From Mesonia profundi (GTDB lineage: Bacteria > Bacteroidota > Bacteroidia > Flavobacteriales > Flavobacteriaceae): a stretch of DNA of 64,000 nucleotides. The stretch spans positions 23,216-87,215 of the forward strand of contig NZ_JAVHUL010000007.1 of assembly GCF_031085155.1 (NCBI RefSeq), in the 5' to 3' direction. Below the pieces are notes generated by a model, which saw only the letters and a list, made by a program, of their open reading frames with translations, searched no databases and was not told where the DNA came from. Position numbers and translations under genes: made by a program. Below, piece by piece: positions 17,994 to 26,127 of the stretch (its first letter is position 1; every line of letters begins with the position of its first letter).

Positions 17994-18180
17994 TGTCACT
18001 TCGATTGGGCTGCTTTAGAAAATAAGCAACCTTAGATGGCGTAGCTTTTCTTAGCCCGTTGTATCGAGAAGACTTGGTTAAAAACGATTTTCGTGTCCCG
18101 GTCATGAGTTCTCGATACTCTGTTTTCTCTTCACTGCGTTACGAAAAGCAGCACCTACCGCAGGCAGGCTTCTACTGACA
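17994..18180. repeat. Dispersed palindromic repeat, copy 2 of a tandem pair
   Basis: Second copy of the same unit, with the inverted repeat arms at 18061-18070 and 18109-18118. It carries about a dozen substitutions relative to copy 1 and an insertion near its end (ACCGCAGGCAGGC) that resembles the core of the palindrome at 60.56-60.59 kb. The remaining bases to 18286 are AT-rich and hold nothing recognisable. Confidence 0.85.
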
Positions 18181-18286
18181 TCCATTTAAAAATAGAGCTC
18201 ACGATAAATTTTTATTTACTAACTTAGTAATACAAAAACACAATACACTAAATGTAAACACTTTATACTGACTTAAGAAAGAAAAG

Positions 18287-18891
18287 ATGCTAGGAGAAAT
18301 TATAGGAGCGATTGTACAGATATTAGTTTTTACACTGATTCCATTTCTAGTATATCTGGTTAAGAAGAAAACTTTAAAAGGATTTTTAGATTCTATAGGC
18401 TTAAAAAAATCTAATATAAAAGCCAATTTACTTGCTGTCTTGGCATCACTTATTTTAGTGATTCCCCCCTAAAGAGTGATTCCTTTAGAGAAATTATGTT
18501 TAATCCGCATAGTATAACCGGGAAATTAGGAGAGATGGGGGTTGGGACTAATTCAATAATTATTCTTTTAATCGTGGCTATATTCAAAACATCTTTTGCT
18601 GAAGAGATTCTATTTCGTGGATTTATAGGCAAAGGATTAATTAATTCAATGAGGTTTATAAAAGGCAATACGCTCCAAGCAATCATTTTTGGAGTATTAC
18701 ATTTGGCGCTCTTTGCTACTATTACGCTTAACCTCTCTATTTTAAGTATCATTTTTATTTCTACAGCGCTTATAGCTTATGTTTTTGGGTATCTAAATGA
18801 AAAAAAAGCGAATGGGAGTATTATTCCTAGCTGGATTGCCCATGCCTTAGCAAATACGGCCACTTACATATGTGTTGGATTCTTGATGTAA
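18287..18891 (+). pseudogene. CPBP-family intramembrane metalloprotease, frameshifted at a C6 run
   Basis: Two adjacent frames together encode one CPBP (CAAX protease and bacteriocin-processing) membrane protein. The first ends ILVIPP at the stop codon 18470-18472, just after six C residues (18464-18469). Adding one C continues as LKSDSFREIMFNPHSITGK and joins the second frame. This gives about 201 residues with the family motifs AEEILFRGF, GVLHLAL and SWIAHALANT intact. Because every catalytic motif survives, the lesion is recent, programmed, phase-variable or a sequencing error. As written, translation from 18287 would stop after 61 residues. Confidence 0.85.
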
Positions 18892-19090
18892 CGAGATAAA
18901 GTAGAAATAAATCGGTTGTCTTATCAAAAATAGAAGTTAGCGTTTACATCAATGATACCTAACCAATGAACGAAGGTGTTTTAATGGATGCAGTGCTCAA
19001 CTCTGGATGATAAGTGATAAAAGTTTATTATTGGAGAGAGAGTGGATAGTACAATTGAATTTCATAAAAAAAACTTTAAAAAAATCCATA

Positions 19091-19124
19091 AAAAAAGCCC
19101 TCTCCAAAGGAGAAGGCTTTTTAT
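19091..19124 (-). terminator. Rho-independent terminator after rpsA
   Basis: On the minus strand, AAAAGCCTTCTCC and GGAGAGGGCTTTTT form a stem with a three-base loop and a T-rich end, 23 bp after the rpsA stop codon. The structure is symmetrical enough to work in both directions. The stretch 18892-19090 before it contains no supported gene. Confidence 0.85.
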
Positions 19125-19146
19125 TTATGGATAAATAGTCAGAAAA

Positions 19147-20970
19147 TTACTTCCCTTCCATTTTATCTTTTAAAGCTTGTAAGTCTGCATTAGCATCTCC
19201 AAGAGTAGGTTTGTTCTCCTCTTGTGATTTCTTAGCGGCTTGTTTTACAATCTTAGCTTCGTCTTCTTTATGAATAGACATATGAGAAGCAACTACACGC
19301 TTAAATTCTTTATTGAATTCAATGATGATAAACTCAGCTTCGTCTCCTTTACCTAATTTAGATCCATCTTCTTTCTCTAAATGACGTGTCGGTACAAATG
19401 CGGTGATATCTTCGTTAAATTCAATCGTAGCTCCTTTGTCTACCATCTCATCGATAGTAGCGGTATGCTTCGTTCCTACTGCGAACTCAGTTACATACTT
19501 ATCCCAAGGATTATCTTCTGTTTGCTTATGACCTAAACTTAATTTACGTCCTTCCACATCCAACTCAAGAACTACAACGTCTAATTTATCTCCTACGTTA
19601 CAGAATTCTGATGGGTGCTTAATTTTCTTAGTCCAAGAAAGGTCTGAGATATAAATTAAACCATCAATTCCTTCTTCTAATTCTACGAACACACCAAAGT
19701 TAGTAAAGTTTCTTACGATACCATTATGACGAGAACCAACTGGATATTTAGTAGTAATATCTGTCCAAGGATCTGGCGTTAATTGCTTAATACCAAGAGA
19801 CATTTTACGCTCTTCTCTATCTAAAGTTAAGATTTGCGCTTCTACCTCATCTCCTACATTTACGAAATCCTGAGCCGAACGCAAGTGCGTAGACCAAGAC
19901 ATTTCAGAAACGTGGATTAATCCTTCAACACCTTCGGCTACTTCGATAAATGCACCGTAATCTGCGATTACAACTACTTTACCTTTTACTTTATCCCCAA
20001 CTTTTAAGTTTTCGTCTAAAGCTTCCCAAGGATGTTTGCTTAATTGTTTAAGACCTAATTGAATTCTCGTTTTAGCCTCATCAAAGTCTAAAATTACAAC
20101 ATTCAATTTCTGATCTAATTCAACAATCTCATTTGGATGGTTGATTCTAGACCAAGAAAGATCTGTAATGTGAACTAATCCATCAACTCCTCCAAGATCA
20201 ACAAACACACCGTAAGAAGTAATATTCTTCACGGTACCTTCTAATACTTGACCTTTTTCTAATTGACCAATAATTTCTTTTTTCTGTTCCTCGATATCTG
20301 CTTCAATAAGCGCTTTATGAGAAACAACAACGTTTTTAAACTCGTGATTAATTTTCACCACTTTAAATTCCATTGTTTTATTTACGTAAGCATCGTAATC
20401 TCTAATTGGCTTCACGTCAATTTGAGAACCTGGTAAGAAGGCTTCGATTCCAAATACATCTACAATCATACCACCTTTAGTACGACATTTAACGAATCCA
20501 TTAACGATAGTCGCTTCTTCATGGGCCGCATTAACGCGATCCCAAGCCTTAATTACACGAGCTTTACGGTGAGAAAGTATCAATTGTCCTGTTGAGTCCT
20601 CACGAACATCAATAAGCACTTCTACTTTATCTCCTTCCTTTAAACTTGGGTTGTAACGAAATTCGTTTAGAGAGATTACCCCTTCACTCTTTGCGTTGAT
20701 ATCAATAATCGCATCACGATCTGTAATGTTGATTACCGTACCTTCTACTACCTCATCATCTAAGGTATCTACAAAGTTTTCGGCTACTAATTTCTCAAAC
20801 TCTTCTAACTTTGTATCATCAATTGGGTCAATTCCCTCTTCATAATTGTGCCAGTTAAAATCTTTTAAGAATTTTTCAGGATTTTCTTGTTGCTCGCTTG
20901 GAGCTGGTTGAGAATCGGTTGCCATTCCAGCTACTTCTTCTACTTCAGGAGTGTTTTTTTCTTCAGCCAT
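19147..20970 (-). CDS. rpsA: 30S ribosomal protein S1
   Basis: RNA-binding ribosomal protein of 607 residues with six S1 (OB-fold) domains. The clear later repeats include GVFVDLGGVDGLVHITDLSW, GAFIEVAEGVEGLIHVSEMSW and GVFVELEEGIDGLIYISDLSW, each followed by a GDK or GDE segment. An acidic N-terminal extension of about 65 residues precedes domain 1, as is usual in Bacteroidota. S1 helps 30S subunits engage mRNA, a special issue in a phylum with few Shine-Dalgarno sites. It has its own strong promoter and a leader of about 118 nt. cmk lies directly upstream, an order also seen in Proteobacteria. Confidence 0.97.
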   Translation of the reverse strand: MAEEKNTPEVEEVAGMATDSQPAPSEQQENPEKFLKDFNWHNYEEGIDPIDDTKLEEFEKLVAENFVDTLDDEVVEGTVINITDRDAIIDINAKSEGVISLNEFRYNPSLKEGDKVEVLIDVREDSTGQLILSHRKARVIKAWDRVNAAHEEATIVNGFVKCRTKGGMIVDVFGIEAFLPGSQIDVKPIRDYDAYVNKTMEFKVVKINHEFKNVVVSHKALIEADIEEQKKEIIGQLEKGQVLEGTVKNITSYGVFVDLGGVDGLVHITDLSWSRINHPNEIVELDQKLNVVILDFDEAKTRIQLGLKQLSKHPWEALDENLKVGDKVKGKVVVIADYGAFIEVAEGVEGLIHVSEMSWSTHLRSAQDFVNVGDEVEAQILTLDREERKMSLGIKQLTPDPWTDITTKYPVGSRHNGIVRNFTNFGVFVELEEGIDGLIYISDLSWTKKIKHPSEFCNVGDKLDVVVLELDVEGRKLSLGHKQTEDNPWDKYVTEFAVGTKHTATIDEMVDKGATIEFNEDITAFVPTRHLEKEDGSKLGKGDEAEFIIIEFNKEFKRVVASHMSIHKEDEAKIVKQAAKKSQEENKPTLGDANADLQALKDKMEGK

Positions 20971-21094
20971 TGCTGATTATCAATTTGTATTCTGTAATTT
21001 CTTCGGAAGGTTTAAACAACTGAAACACAGAAGTGTTTATAAAAAATTTAGTTTATTTCCTTTCTCATTTTCCGAAACGCTGTGAAAAGGAGTG

Positions 21095-21124
21095 CAAAAA
21101 TACAACTTATTTTTTGATATTCAA
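21095..21124 (-). promoter_or_regulatory. rpsA promoter (TTG-N19-TATTTTTG)
   Basis: On the minus strand, TTG (21124-21122), a 19-nt spacer and TATTTTTG (21102-21095) match the Bacteroidota consensus exactly. The expected start near 21088 leaves a leader of about 118 nt before the ATG at 20970. The leader contains the perfect hairpin AAACAC-TTCT-GTGTTT, a possible site for autoregulation by S1. Confidence 0.75.
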
Positions 21125-21160
21125 ACGCTTAGCTCAAAATTTATAAACGAGAATAGTGCG

Positions 21161-21850
21161 CTAGTTTTCTATGTATTCTAAAGCCAACCGTTTTAGTTTT
21201 TCAAACTGCTCCTCTTTAGATAAAATACTGTTATCAAACAAGATGGCGTCTTCTGCTTTTACTAAGGGAGAGTCTTCTCTGGTAGTATCTATATGATCTC
21301 TTTCCTGGATATTTTTCAACACCTCTTCATACGTTACTTCATCGCCTTTAGCCATAAGTTCTTCATACCTACGTTGTGCTCTTTTTTCCGCGGAAGCGTT
21401 CATAAAAATTTTAAGTTCGGCTTTGGGAAAAACTACGGTACCAATATCCCGACCGTCCATTACGATGCCTTTCTCTGCGCCCATTTTTTGTTGCTGCTCT
21501 ACCAGTTTTTTTCGTACCGAAGAAATCGCAGCAATCGGACTCACAAACTGAGAAACCTCTAGACTGCGAATCTCGTTTTCTACATTACTTCCGTTAAGGT
21601 AAACCTCTGCAATATCATTTTTGGAGTTCAGCTTAAAATTGATTTGAATCTCGCTTAATTTTTTTTCTAAATCTTGCTCTTTCAAATAGTCATCCCCCAC
21701 CAAATTATGCTTCATTGCAAATAAAGCCACAGCTCGGTACATCGCTCCCGTGTCAATATAAACGTATCCCAAGGCTTTGGCTAGTTGTTTGGCAACGGTA
21801 CTTTTCCCCGTAGAAGAGAATCCGTCAATGGCAATAATAATTTTTTTCAA
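21161..21850 (-). CDS. cmk: Cytidylate kinase
   Basis: Phosphorylates CMP and dCMP using ATP. The P-loop IDGFSSTGKSTVAKQLA is at the N-terminus, followed by YIDTGAMYRAVALFA, VMDGRDIGTVVFP and RAQRRYEELMAKG, all typical of bacterial Cmk. There is no ATG or GTG near the expected start. The TTG at 21850 gives 229 residues and aligns with the usual MKKI start; an upstream TTG at 21886 would add 12 unconserved residues. The TTG at 21850 also overlaps a -7-like TAGTTTTG, discussed in the findings. It lies between porQ and rpsA, all on the minus strand. Confidence 0.92.
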   Translation of the reverse strand: MKKIIIAIDGFSSTGKSTVAKQLAKALGYVYIDTGAMYRAVALFAMKHNLVGDDYLKEQDLEKKLSEIQINFKLNSKNDIAEVYLNGSNVENEIRSLEVSQFVSPIAAISSVRKKLVEQQQKMGAEKGIVMDGRDIGTVVFPKAELKIFMNASAEKRAQRRYEELMAKGDEVTYEEVLKNIQERDHIDTTREDSPLVKAEDAILFDNSILSKEEQFEKLKRLALEYIEN

Positions 21851-21879
21851 AACTAAGCTAATTTGTATGGATGAATCAA
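21848..21879 (-). promoter_or_regulatory. Candidate promoter overlapping the cmk start (TTG-N21-TAGTTTTG)
   Basis: On the minus strand, TTG (21879-21877) and TAGTTTTG (21855-21848) are separated by 21 nt. The -7 element contains the presumed TTG start codon of cmk. Either this promoter is not used or translation starts a few codons later. Confidence 0.4.
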
Positions 21880-22132
21880 AATTCAATAAATACGAAAATA
21901 GAATTTATTTGGCAGTTCTAGCCTATGAAAAAGTTTCTTTTTTACTCGTTCTATGATTCTTATTTTTTTATCCTTAACGGAATTGCAATCAACAAAACTA
22001 CCTAAACGCTTACTGCTTTTAATACTTTTATCATATAAGAAAGATTTTTTACTTCTAGCCCTTAAGCTTAAATGAACTCATATTCAAAAAAGTATTTTAA
22101 AAAGCTGACAACTACTAATTAGAGAAGTTTTA

Positions 22133-23152
22133 TTATTGCAAATCAATCTGAAGTCCGAAGAAACTAGAACTGGACGCACTGCTATAACGGGCATAACTAT
22201 AACTTAAGCGAAGTTTATTAAACTTCACAGATAAACCACCACTAATTCCAGCAAAGGAACGCTGGTCTACAATACGCAATTCTTCCCCGCGTCTAAAGCT
22301 GTATCCCAGTCTTAGATTGAAACCCCCATCTGGGAAAATTTCGGCACCTATAATGGTATGCCTAAGCACATTATTAAAGAAGCCAGGATCATCTTTTTCT
22401 ACATTCCCTTCTAAATCGGTTTCATTTCTAGCCGAATTGCTAAAAGCAATGTTCCACTCTTGTAAATTCTCTAAAGTCACATGCCAGCGAATAGGAATAT
22501 TCTCTGCTCTTTGAGAAATTCCCAAATCTATTTCTAACGGAATCTTTTCGTAAGATTCAGCATAAGGGGTAAATTGGGTTCCTATATTTCTAACCACTCC
22601 GGCTACAACTAAACCCCAATCTTCATAAAAATAGGTAATTCCCAAATCTACCGCACCTCCAAAGGAAGAATATTGCTCTAATTTAGAAGAAATTAATTTC
22701 ACACTGGCGCCTACATGAAAATCAGTCCACGGGATATTATACGCATAACCAAAAGAAAGCGCTGCTTCCCCTCCACTAAAATCTCCTGTAGCTTCTCCAA
22801 ATTCATTATAACCATCAAACTGACCATAATTAATATAAGTGATTCCTGTATGAAAAACCTGCGTTCTTCTATCAAATAAATAAGCGTAGGATGCAGTCCC
22901 GTAGTTAACATCACCCAGGTAATTCACATAGTTGACAGACAGCTGATTATCCATCCTAAAGTTGATCAAAGAAGGGTTGTAAATTGCGGCAGTAGGATCG
23001 TAATCGTAGGTCGTAATGTTTTTACCTCCCAAGGCTGCTTGCCGCGGAGAAGCTACCAAATTAAGAAATTGGTACGTAGACTGTCCTCCTATTTGCGCCG
23101 ACAAATGGAATGAGCAGATAAATAATAAGAGTACCAAGCCTATTCTTTGCAT
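22133..23152 (-). CDS. porQ: Type IX secretion system protein PorQ
   Basis: An exported 339-residue outer-membrane beta-barrel-like protein. A signal peptide (MQRIGLVLLLFICSFHLSAQ) precedes PorQ-type sequence: QSTYQFLNLVASPRQAALGG, YDYDPTAAIYNPSL and the late RLGYSFRRGEELRI. The PorQ-cmk neighbourhood is typical for Bacteroidota. PorQ is needed for T9SS function in Porphyromonas and is proposed to act with PorU, PorV and PorZ in the cell-surface attachment step. A -7-like TACTTTTG at 23165-23158 ends 5 nt before the ATG, suggesting a leaderless transcript. Its presence fits the T9SS cargo gene at 48.1-49.3 kb. Confidence 0.9.
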   Translation of the reverse strand: MQRIGLVLLLFICSFHLSAQIGGQSTYQFLNLVASPRQAALGGKNITTYDYDPTAAIYNPSLINFRMDNQLSVNYVNYLGDVNYGTASYAYLFDRRTQVFHTGITYINYGQFDGYNEFGEATGDFSGGEAALSFGYAYNIPWTDFHVGASVKLISSKLEQYSSFGGAVDLGITYFYEDWGLVVAGVVRNIGTQFTPYAESYEKIPLEIDLGISQRAENIPIRWHVTLENLQEWNIAFSNSARNETDLEGNVEKDDPGFFNNVLRHTIIGAEIFPDGGFNLRLGYSFRRGEELRIVDQRSFAGISGGLSVKFNKLRLSYSYARYSSASSSSFFGLQIDLQ

Positions 23153-23218
23153 AGCGGCAAAAGTAACTATTTATGATAGGAAACGGAATAGGAACGTTTT
23201 TATTTTCGAGGAAGGAAT

Positions 23219-23250
23219 AAAAAAAGTCCCAATTAAAAAATTGAGACTTT
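23219..23250 (-). terminator. Terminator after the FKBP lipoprotein gene
   Basis: Arms AAAGTCCCAATT and AATTGAGACTTT (one mismatch) with a short A loop, followed on the minus strand by a T run, 14 bp beyond the stop codon. The inverted repeat could also act in the opposite direction. Confidence 0.75.
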
Positions 23251-23263
23251 ATAAGTTTATCAT

Positions 23264-24208
23264 TTAAGGAAAACTAGGATCTAAATAATCTGGTGTCCCA
23301 TTTCCATTGGAATCAGGAAATGTGATTTCGTCTGAAGAAATCCATCCGTCTTCGTTAGTATCATTTACTTCAATTTCATCTTTAGTAAGAACGCCGTCAC
23401 CATCATCATCGGTATCTGCAAAATTTGGCACACGATCTCCATCGGAATCTGTACTAGGTAAATAAAAATCATTATTAAGGTCTTCCATATATGACGGAAT
23501 CCCATCATCATCATGATCTATTTGAATCCCTTTGTACAATTGAAAAGAAAAAATTAAAGCTTCGTACTGTCCAATAGGTGAATTGAAAGGTGGATCTGCA
23601 AAGTAGCCCAATCCAGAAGGAATAAATACTGCTCCAATACCAAAATCATCATTGTAACTTACGGTTCCATCATTATTGGCTACAAAACCAGAAGCGCCTT
23701 TAAATTCATTAACTCCTTCAACAAAACCAGTAATAAAACCTCCTTCTCCAATATCTGGAAGATCGAAACTTGTTGGGTTAATACTTTGGTCAAAAGGCTC
23801 ACCATCTAGTAACTCTCCTCTATAGGTAACAATCACCTTATCTGCAAAAGTAGGCTGGTATTCACTTTCTGCACCTTTTCTTATTTGAAGGTAATACAAT
23901 GTGTACTCTATATCTCTATCTAAAACCGTTTTAGACTTTAGAAACGGGGAGTCTATGATAGGTGTTTCCCCTGAATTTTCTCCCGCAATGACACCAAAAA
24001 CCATATTTTGATAATTGGGATTGTTTAGGTTATCCTCCATTTTATAAAAATGGGTTTCTAAAAAAGTTAAAATCTGCTGCTCATTTTCAGCCGCAACCTC
24101 TGCTCGATCTCTTAGCTCGACTTTAACACCTCCATCGTCATCACTACCACAAGACACTAAGCTCATAACAGCAATCATCAAGGTAAAAATTAATTTATAT
24201 TTCATCAT
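23264..24208 (-). CDS. FKBP-type peptidyl-prolyl isomerase lipoprotein with calcium-binding C-terminal repeats
   Basis: A 314-residue lipoprotein. The lipobox MSLVSC is followed by GSDDDGG, an acidic patch that resembles the flavobacterial signal for surface export. The FKBP domain (about residues 80-225) shows VIVTYRGELLDGEPFDQS and GFVEGVNEFKGASGF. The C-terminus (about 228-314) is a run of Asp-rich loops such as DSDGDRVPNFADTDDDGDGV, like thrombospondin type-3 or EF-type calcium repeats. It may help fold surface proteins; GldI of the gliding machinery is a related FKBP lipoprotein, but identity with GldI is not claimed. Two ATG codons begin the frame. Confidence 0.88.
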   Translation of the reverse strand: MMKYKLIFTLMIAVMSLVSCGSDDDGGVKVELRDRAEVAAENEQQILTFLETHFYKMEDNLNNPNYQNMVFGVIAGENSGETPIIDSPFLKSKTVLDRDIEYTLYYLQIRKGAESEYQPTFADKVIVTYRGELLDGEPFDQSINPTSFDLPDIGEGGFITGFVEGVNEFKGASGFVANNDGTVSYNDDFGIGAVFIPSGLGYFADPPFNSPIGQYEALIFSFQLYKGIQIDHDDDGIPSYMEDLNNDFYLPSTDSDGDRVPNFADTDDDGDGVLTKDEIEVNDTNEDGWISSDEITFPDSNGNGTPDYLDPSFP

Positions 24209-24223
24209 TTATGCTTTTTAAGG

Positions 24224-24252
24224 CTGCAAGATACAATTTTCTTATATTTTTG
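24224..24252 (+). promoter_or_regulatory. Candidate promoter of the S4 protein gene (CTG-N18-TATTTTTG)
   Basis: A perfect -7 element TATTTTTG at 24245-24252 has a CTG (24224-24226) in the -33 position at an 18-nt spacing, one base off the TTG consensus. The leader would be about 25 nt. Confidence 0.5.
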
Positions 24253-24282
24253 TTTTGACTTAAAGTTTAAATTTACTCAACT

Positions 24283-24687
24283 ATGCGAATAGATAAGTTT
24301 TTATGGTGTGTTCGCTACTTTAAAACCAGAAGCATTGCTACAAATGCTTGTAAAAAAGGACACGTAAAAATAAATGGCAGTAGCGTTAAACCTTCTAGAG
24401 ATGTTTATGCTACAGATAAAATTGAAGTAAGAAAAAATCAAATTAACTATAAGGTTGAAGTTTTAGATCTACCTCCTTCTCGGGTAGGCGCAAAATTAGT
24501 CAACATTTATATTATTGATATTACTCCAAAAGAAAATTTAGAGAAGCTAGATCTTTTAAAGTATTCTAAAGATTATTATCGCAAAAAAGGAACCGGAAGA
24601 CCTACAAAAAAAGACAGAAGAGATATTGATGAATGGTTTGAAAAACCGAAATCTGAAATAGAACCAGATCAAGAAGAAAAAGACTAA
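24283..24687 (+). CDS. S4-domain RNA-binding protein (Hsp15 type)
   Basis: A 134-residue basic protein whose N-terminal half is an S4 fold: MRIDKFLWCVRYFKTRS, then KKGHVKINGSSVKPSRDV. In E. coli the relative Hsp15 rescues stalled 50S subunits that carry nascent chains; that role is inferred by family. The C-terminus is charged (RPTKKDRRDIDEWFEK). It is separated from the phosphoribosyltransferase gene by 3 bp, so the two are one operon. It is divergent from the FKBP lipoprotein gene. Confidence 0.9.
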   Translation: MRIDKFLWCVRYFKTRSIATNACKKGHVKINGSSVKPSRDVYATDKIEVRKNQINYKVEVLDLPPSRVGAKLVNIYIIDITPKENLEKLDLLKYSKDYYRKKGTGRPTKKDRRDIDEWFEKPKSEIEPDQEEKD

Positions 24688-24690
24688 GCT

Positions 24691-25191
24691 ATGAAAAAGG
24701 AGACCACATTAATCTTGAACCACACTCAAATAGAGCATAAAATTAGAAGAATTGCTTTTCAAATCTATGAGAACAATATAGAGGAGAAAGAAATAGTCCT
24801 TGCCGGAATAGCACGCAGTGGTTATATTTTTGCCGAAAAGTTAAAAGAGTGCCTAGAAAACATCTCCCCTATTCGAATAATTCTTTGCGAAGTAACTGTC
24901 AACAAAAAGAAGCCTTTAGATATTGTAAAAACATCTTTAGAAGAAGAACAATACAATAACAAATCTATCATTATGGTAGATGATGTACTCAACTCTGGTG
25001 CTACATTAATCTACGGCATTAAACATTTTTTAAATGTACCCTTAAAGAAATTGCAGACGGCCGTTTTGGTAGACAGAAGTCATAAAAGATACCCTATTAA
25101 AGCAGATTTTAAAGGCATTTCTCTTTCTACGTCTTTAAGTGAACGAGTGAAAGTATCTTTAAAGGGAGAGTATAAAGCAGAGCTTTTATAA
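24691..25191 (+). CDS. Phosphoribosyltransferase family protein (PyrR-like fold)
   Basis: A 166-residue type I phosphoribosyltransferase. The PRPP-binding loop VDDVLNSGATLIYGI is intact, and the preceding GIARSGYIFAEKL holds the pyrophosphate loop. The overall pattern resembles PyrR or hypoxanthine phosphoribosyltransferases, but no pyrimidine genes are adjacent, so the substrate base is uncertain. It follows the S4 gene by 3 bp. Its end overlaps the convergent aroK gene by 6 bp, with no terminator between them. Confidence 0.87.
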   Translation: MKKETTLILNHTQIEHKIRRIAFQIYENNIEEKEIVLAGIARSGYIFAEKLKECLENISPIRIILCEVTVNKKKPLDIVKTSLEEEQYNNKSIIMVDDVLNSGATLIYGIKHFLNVPLKKLQTAVLVDRSHKRYPIKADFKGISLSTSLSERVKVSLKGEYKAELL

Positions 25192-25704
25192 TTTTTGCTG
25201 AATTAAATCTACCGTTTCTTTTAGGCTCAACGAAGTCACATCTAAGATCAAGTCACTTTGCATATAGTAAAACTGACGCTCAAATAAATGCTTTCTAATA
25301 AAGTCATTTAGATCTGCTCTACTTTTTTGAGATCGGATAAGAGGTCTGTTTTCTTTTTCTTCAAACAAGCGATCGCTAAGTACATTTACATCTACTTTTA
25401 AATAAATAAGTTTCACCTGCTTATTTTCTTTTAGTAATTCTAGATTATTAGCATAACATGGTGCGCCCCCTCCCAATGCTAAAATGAAACTTTCTGAGTT
25501 CGATAAAAGCGATTTTAGCACTTCGTTTTCCTTTTTTCTGAAATAAATTTCACTTTTTATAGAAAAAATTTCAGCGATGGACATTTGCTCATTTTCTTCA
25601 ATCACTTCATCCAAATCTAAATTTTTTAAACTTAATTTATTGGCTAACAGACGTCCAACTTTAGATTTTCCGGAGCCCATATATCCACACAAAACAATTT
25701 TCAT
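25186..25704 (-). CDS. aroK: Shikimate kinase
   Basis: Transfers phosphate from ATP to shikimate in the aromatic pathway, one step after AroE at 12.1-12.8 kb. The P-loop GYMGSGKSKVGRLLA is at residues 7-21, followed by LDLDEVIEE with the shikimate-binding Asp, YFRKKENEVL, and LALGGGAPC. The lid segment ENRPLIR is present. The length of 172 is normal. The gene is convergent with the phosphoribosyltransferase gene, overlapping by 6 bp. Confidence 0.95.
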   Translation of the reverse strand: MKIVLCGYMGSGKSKVGRLLANKLSLKNLDLDEVIEENEQMSIAEIFSIKSEIYFRKKENEVLKSLLSNSESFILALGGGAPCYANNLELLKENKQVKLIYLKVDVNVLSDRLFEEKENRPLIRSQKSRADLNDFIRKHLFERQFYYMQSDLILDVTSLSLKETVDLIQQKL

Positions 25705-25767
25705 AGCCGTAATTTAAAGAGTGTTTATTTTTTTTTTAAAGATATTGAAAATTGTTAGACATTTTAC

Positions 25768-25797
25768 TTGATAAATTAAAAAGACATCTTATATTTG
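25768..25797 (+). promoter_or_regulatory. tRNA-Lys promoter (TTG-N19-TATATTTG)
   Basis: TTG at 25768-25770, a 19-nt spacer and TATATTTG at 25790-25797 match the Bacteroidota consensus exactly. Transcription would start near 25804, about 27 nt before the first tRNA-Lys. No comparable promoter lies before the second tRNA-Lys or tRNA-Leu, so the three are probably one transcript. Confidence 0.8.
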
Positions 25798-25830
25798 CAC
25801 CCGCGTTCAAGAAATGAATGTAATTGATAA

Positions 25831-25903
25831 GATCTGGTAGCTCAGTTGGTAGAGCATCTCCCTTTTAAGGAGAGGGTCCTGGGTTCGAGCCCCAGCCAGA
25901 TCA
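25831..25903 (+). tRNA. tRNA-Lys (anticodon UUU), copy 1
   Basis: A complete cloverleaf of 73 nt: acceptor GATCTGG/CCAGATC, D arm GCTC/GAGC, anticodon stem TCTCC/GGAGA with loop CTTTTAA (anticodon TTT) and T arm CTGGG/CCCAG. The discriminator is A, and CCA is not encoded. It forms the start of a tandemly duplicated 265-bp unit. Confidence 0.97.
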
Positions 25904-26095
25904 CAAAAATAAGTTCAGATTTGTTTGGGCGAGAAGTTTATCCTGAGCGGAGCCAATAGGCGAAGTCGAAGGGAGCCCCAGCCAGATCACTTTTTGATTT
26001 AAATAATGTGATTCTTTTAGACGAGATGTTTGCAAGTCTTAGACAAAGCAAGCCCCCCGTCCGAACGGATTCATCCGGGCGGGCAGCCAGATCAC
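25831..26095 (+). repeat. Tandem duplication unit 1: tRNA-Lys, palindromes and tRNA 3'-end copies
   Basis: After the tRNA come a palindromic segment (25931-25972, including CCTGAGCGGAGCC and GGCGAAGTCGAAGG), an 18-nt exact copy of the tRNA 3' end (GAGCCCCAGCCAGATCAC, 25973-25990), a further segment with a GC-rich palindrome (about 26054-26083), and a 12-nt copy of the tRNA end (CAGCCAGATCAC, 26084-26095). The whole unit recurs almost unchanged at 26128-26394. Confidence 0.9.
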
Positions 26096-26127
26096 ATAGA
26101 ATTTAGTTCTTATACATACTTAAAAAT

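Noticed and set aside
18966-19010. Short frame MNEGVLMDAVLNSG similar to the PRPP loop VDDVLNSG of the phosphoribosyltransferase at 24.7 kb
   Set aside because: Only about 11 identical bases in a row and 14 codons; no flanking similarity to a phosphoribosyltransferase. Too short to call a remnant.
21924-22004. Possible 26-residue peptide MKKFLFYSFYDSY... between cmk and porQ
   Set aside because: AT-rich, no promoter element in the right place, no conserved motif; a chance frame is more likely.
25904-26127. Integrated mobile island using tRNA-Lys as attachment site
   Set aside because: The repeated tRNA 3' ends resemble att sites, but only about 220 bp lies between the copies and no integrase or cargo gene is present; REP-type insertion and duplication explain it better.
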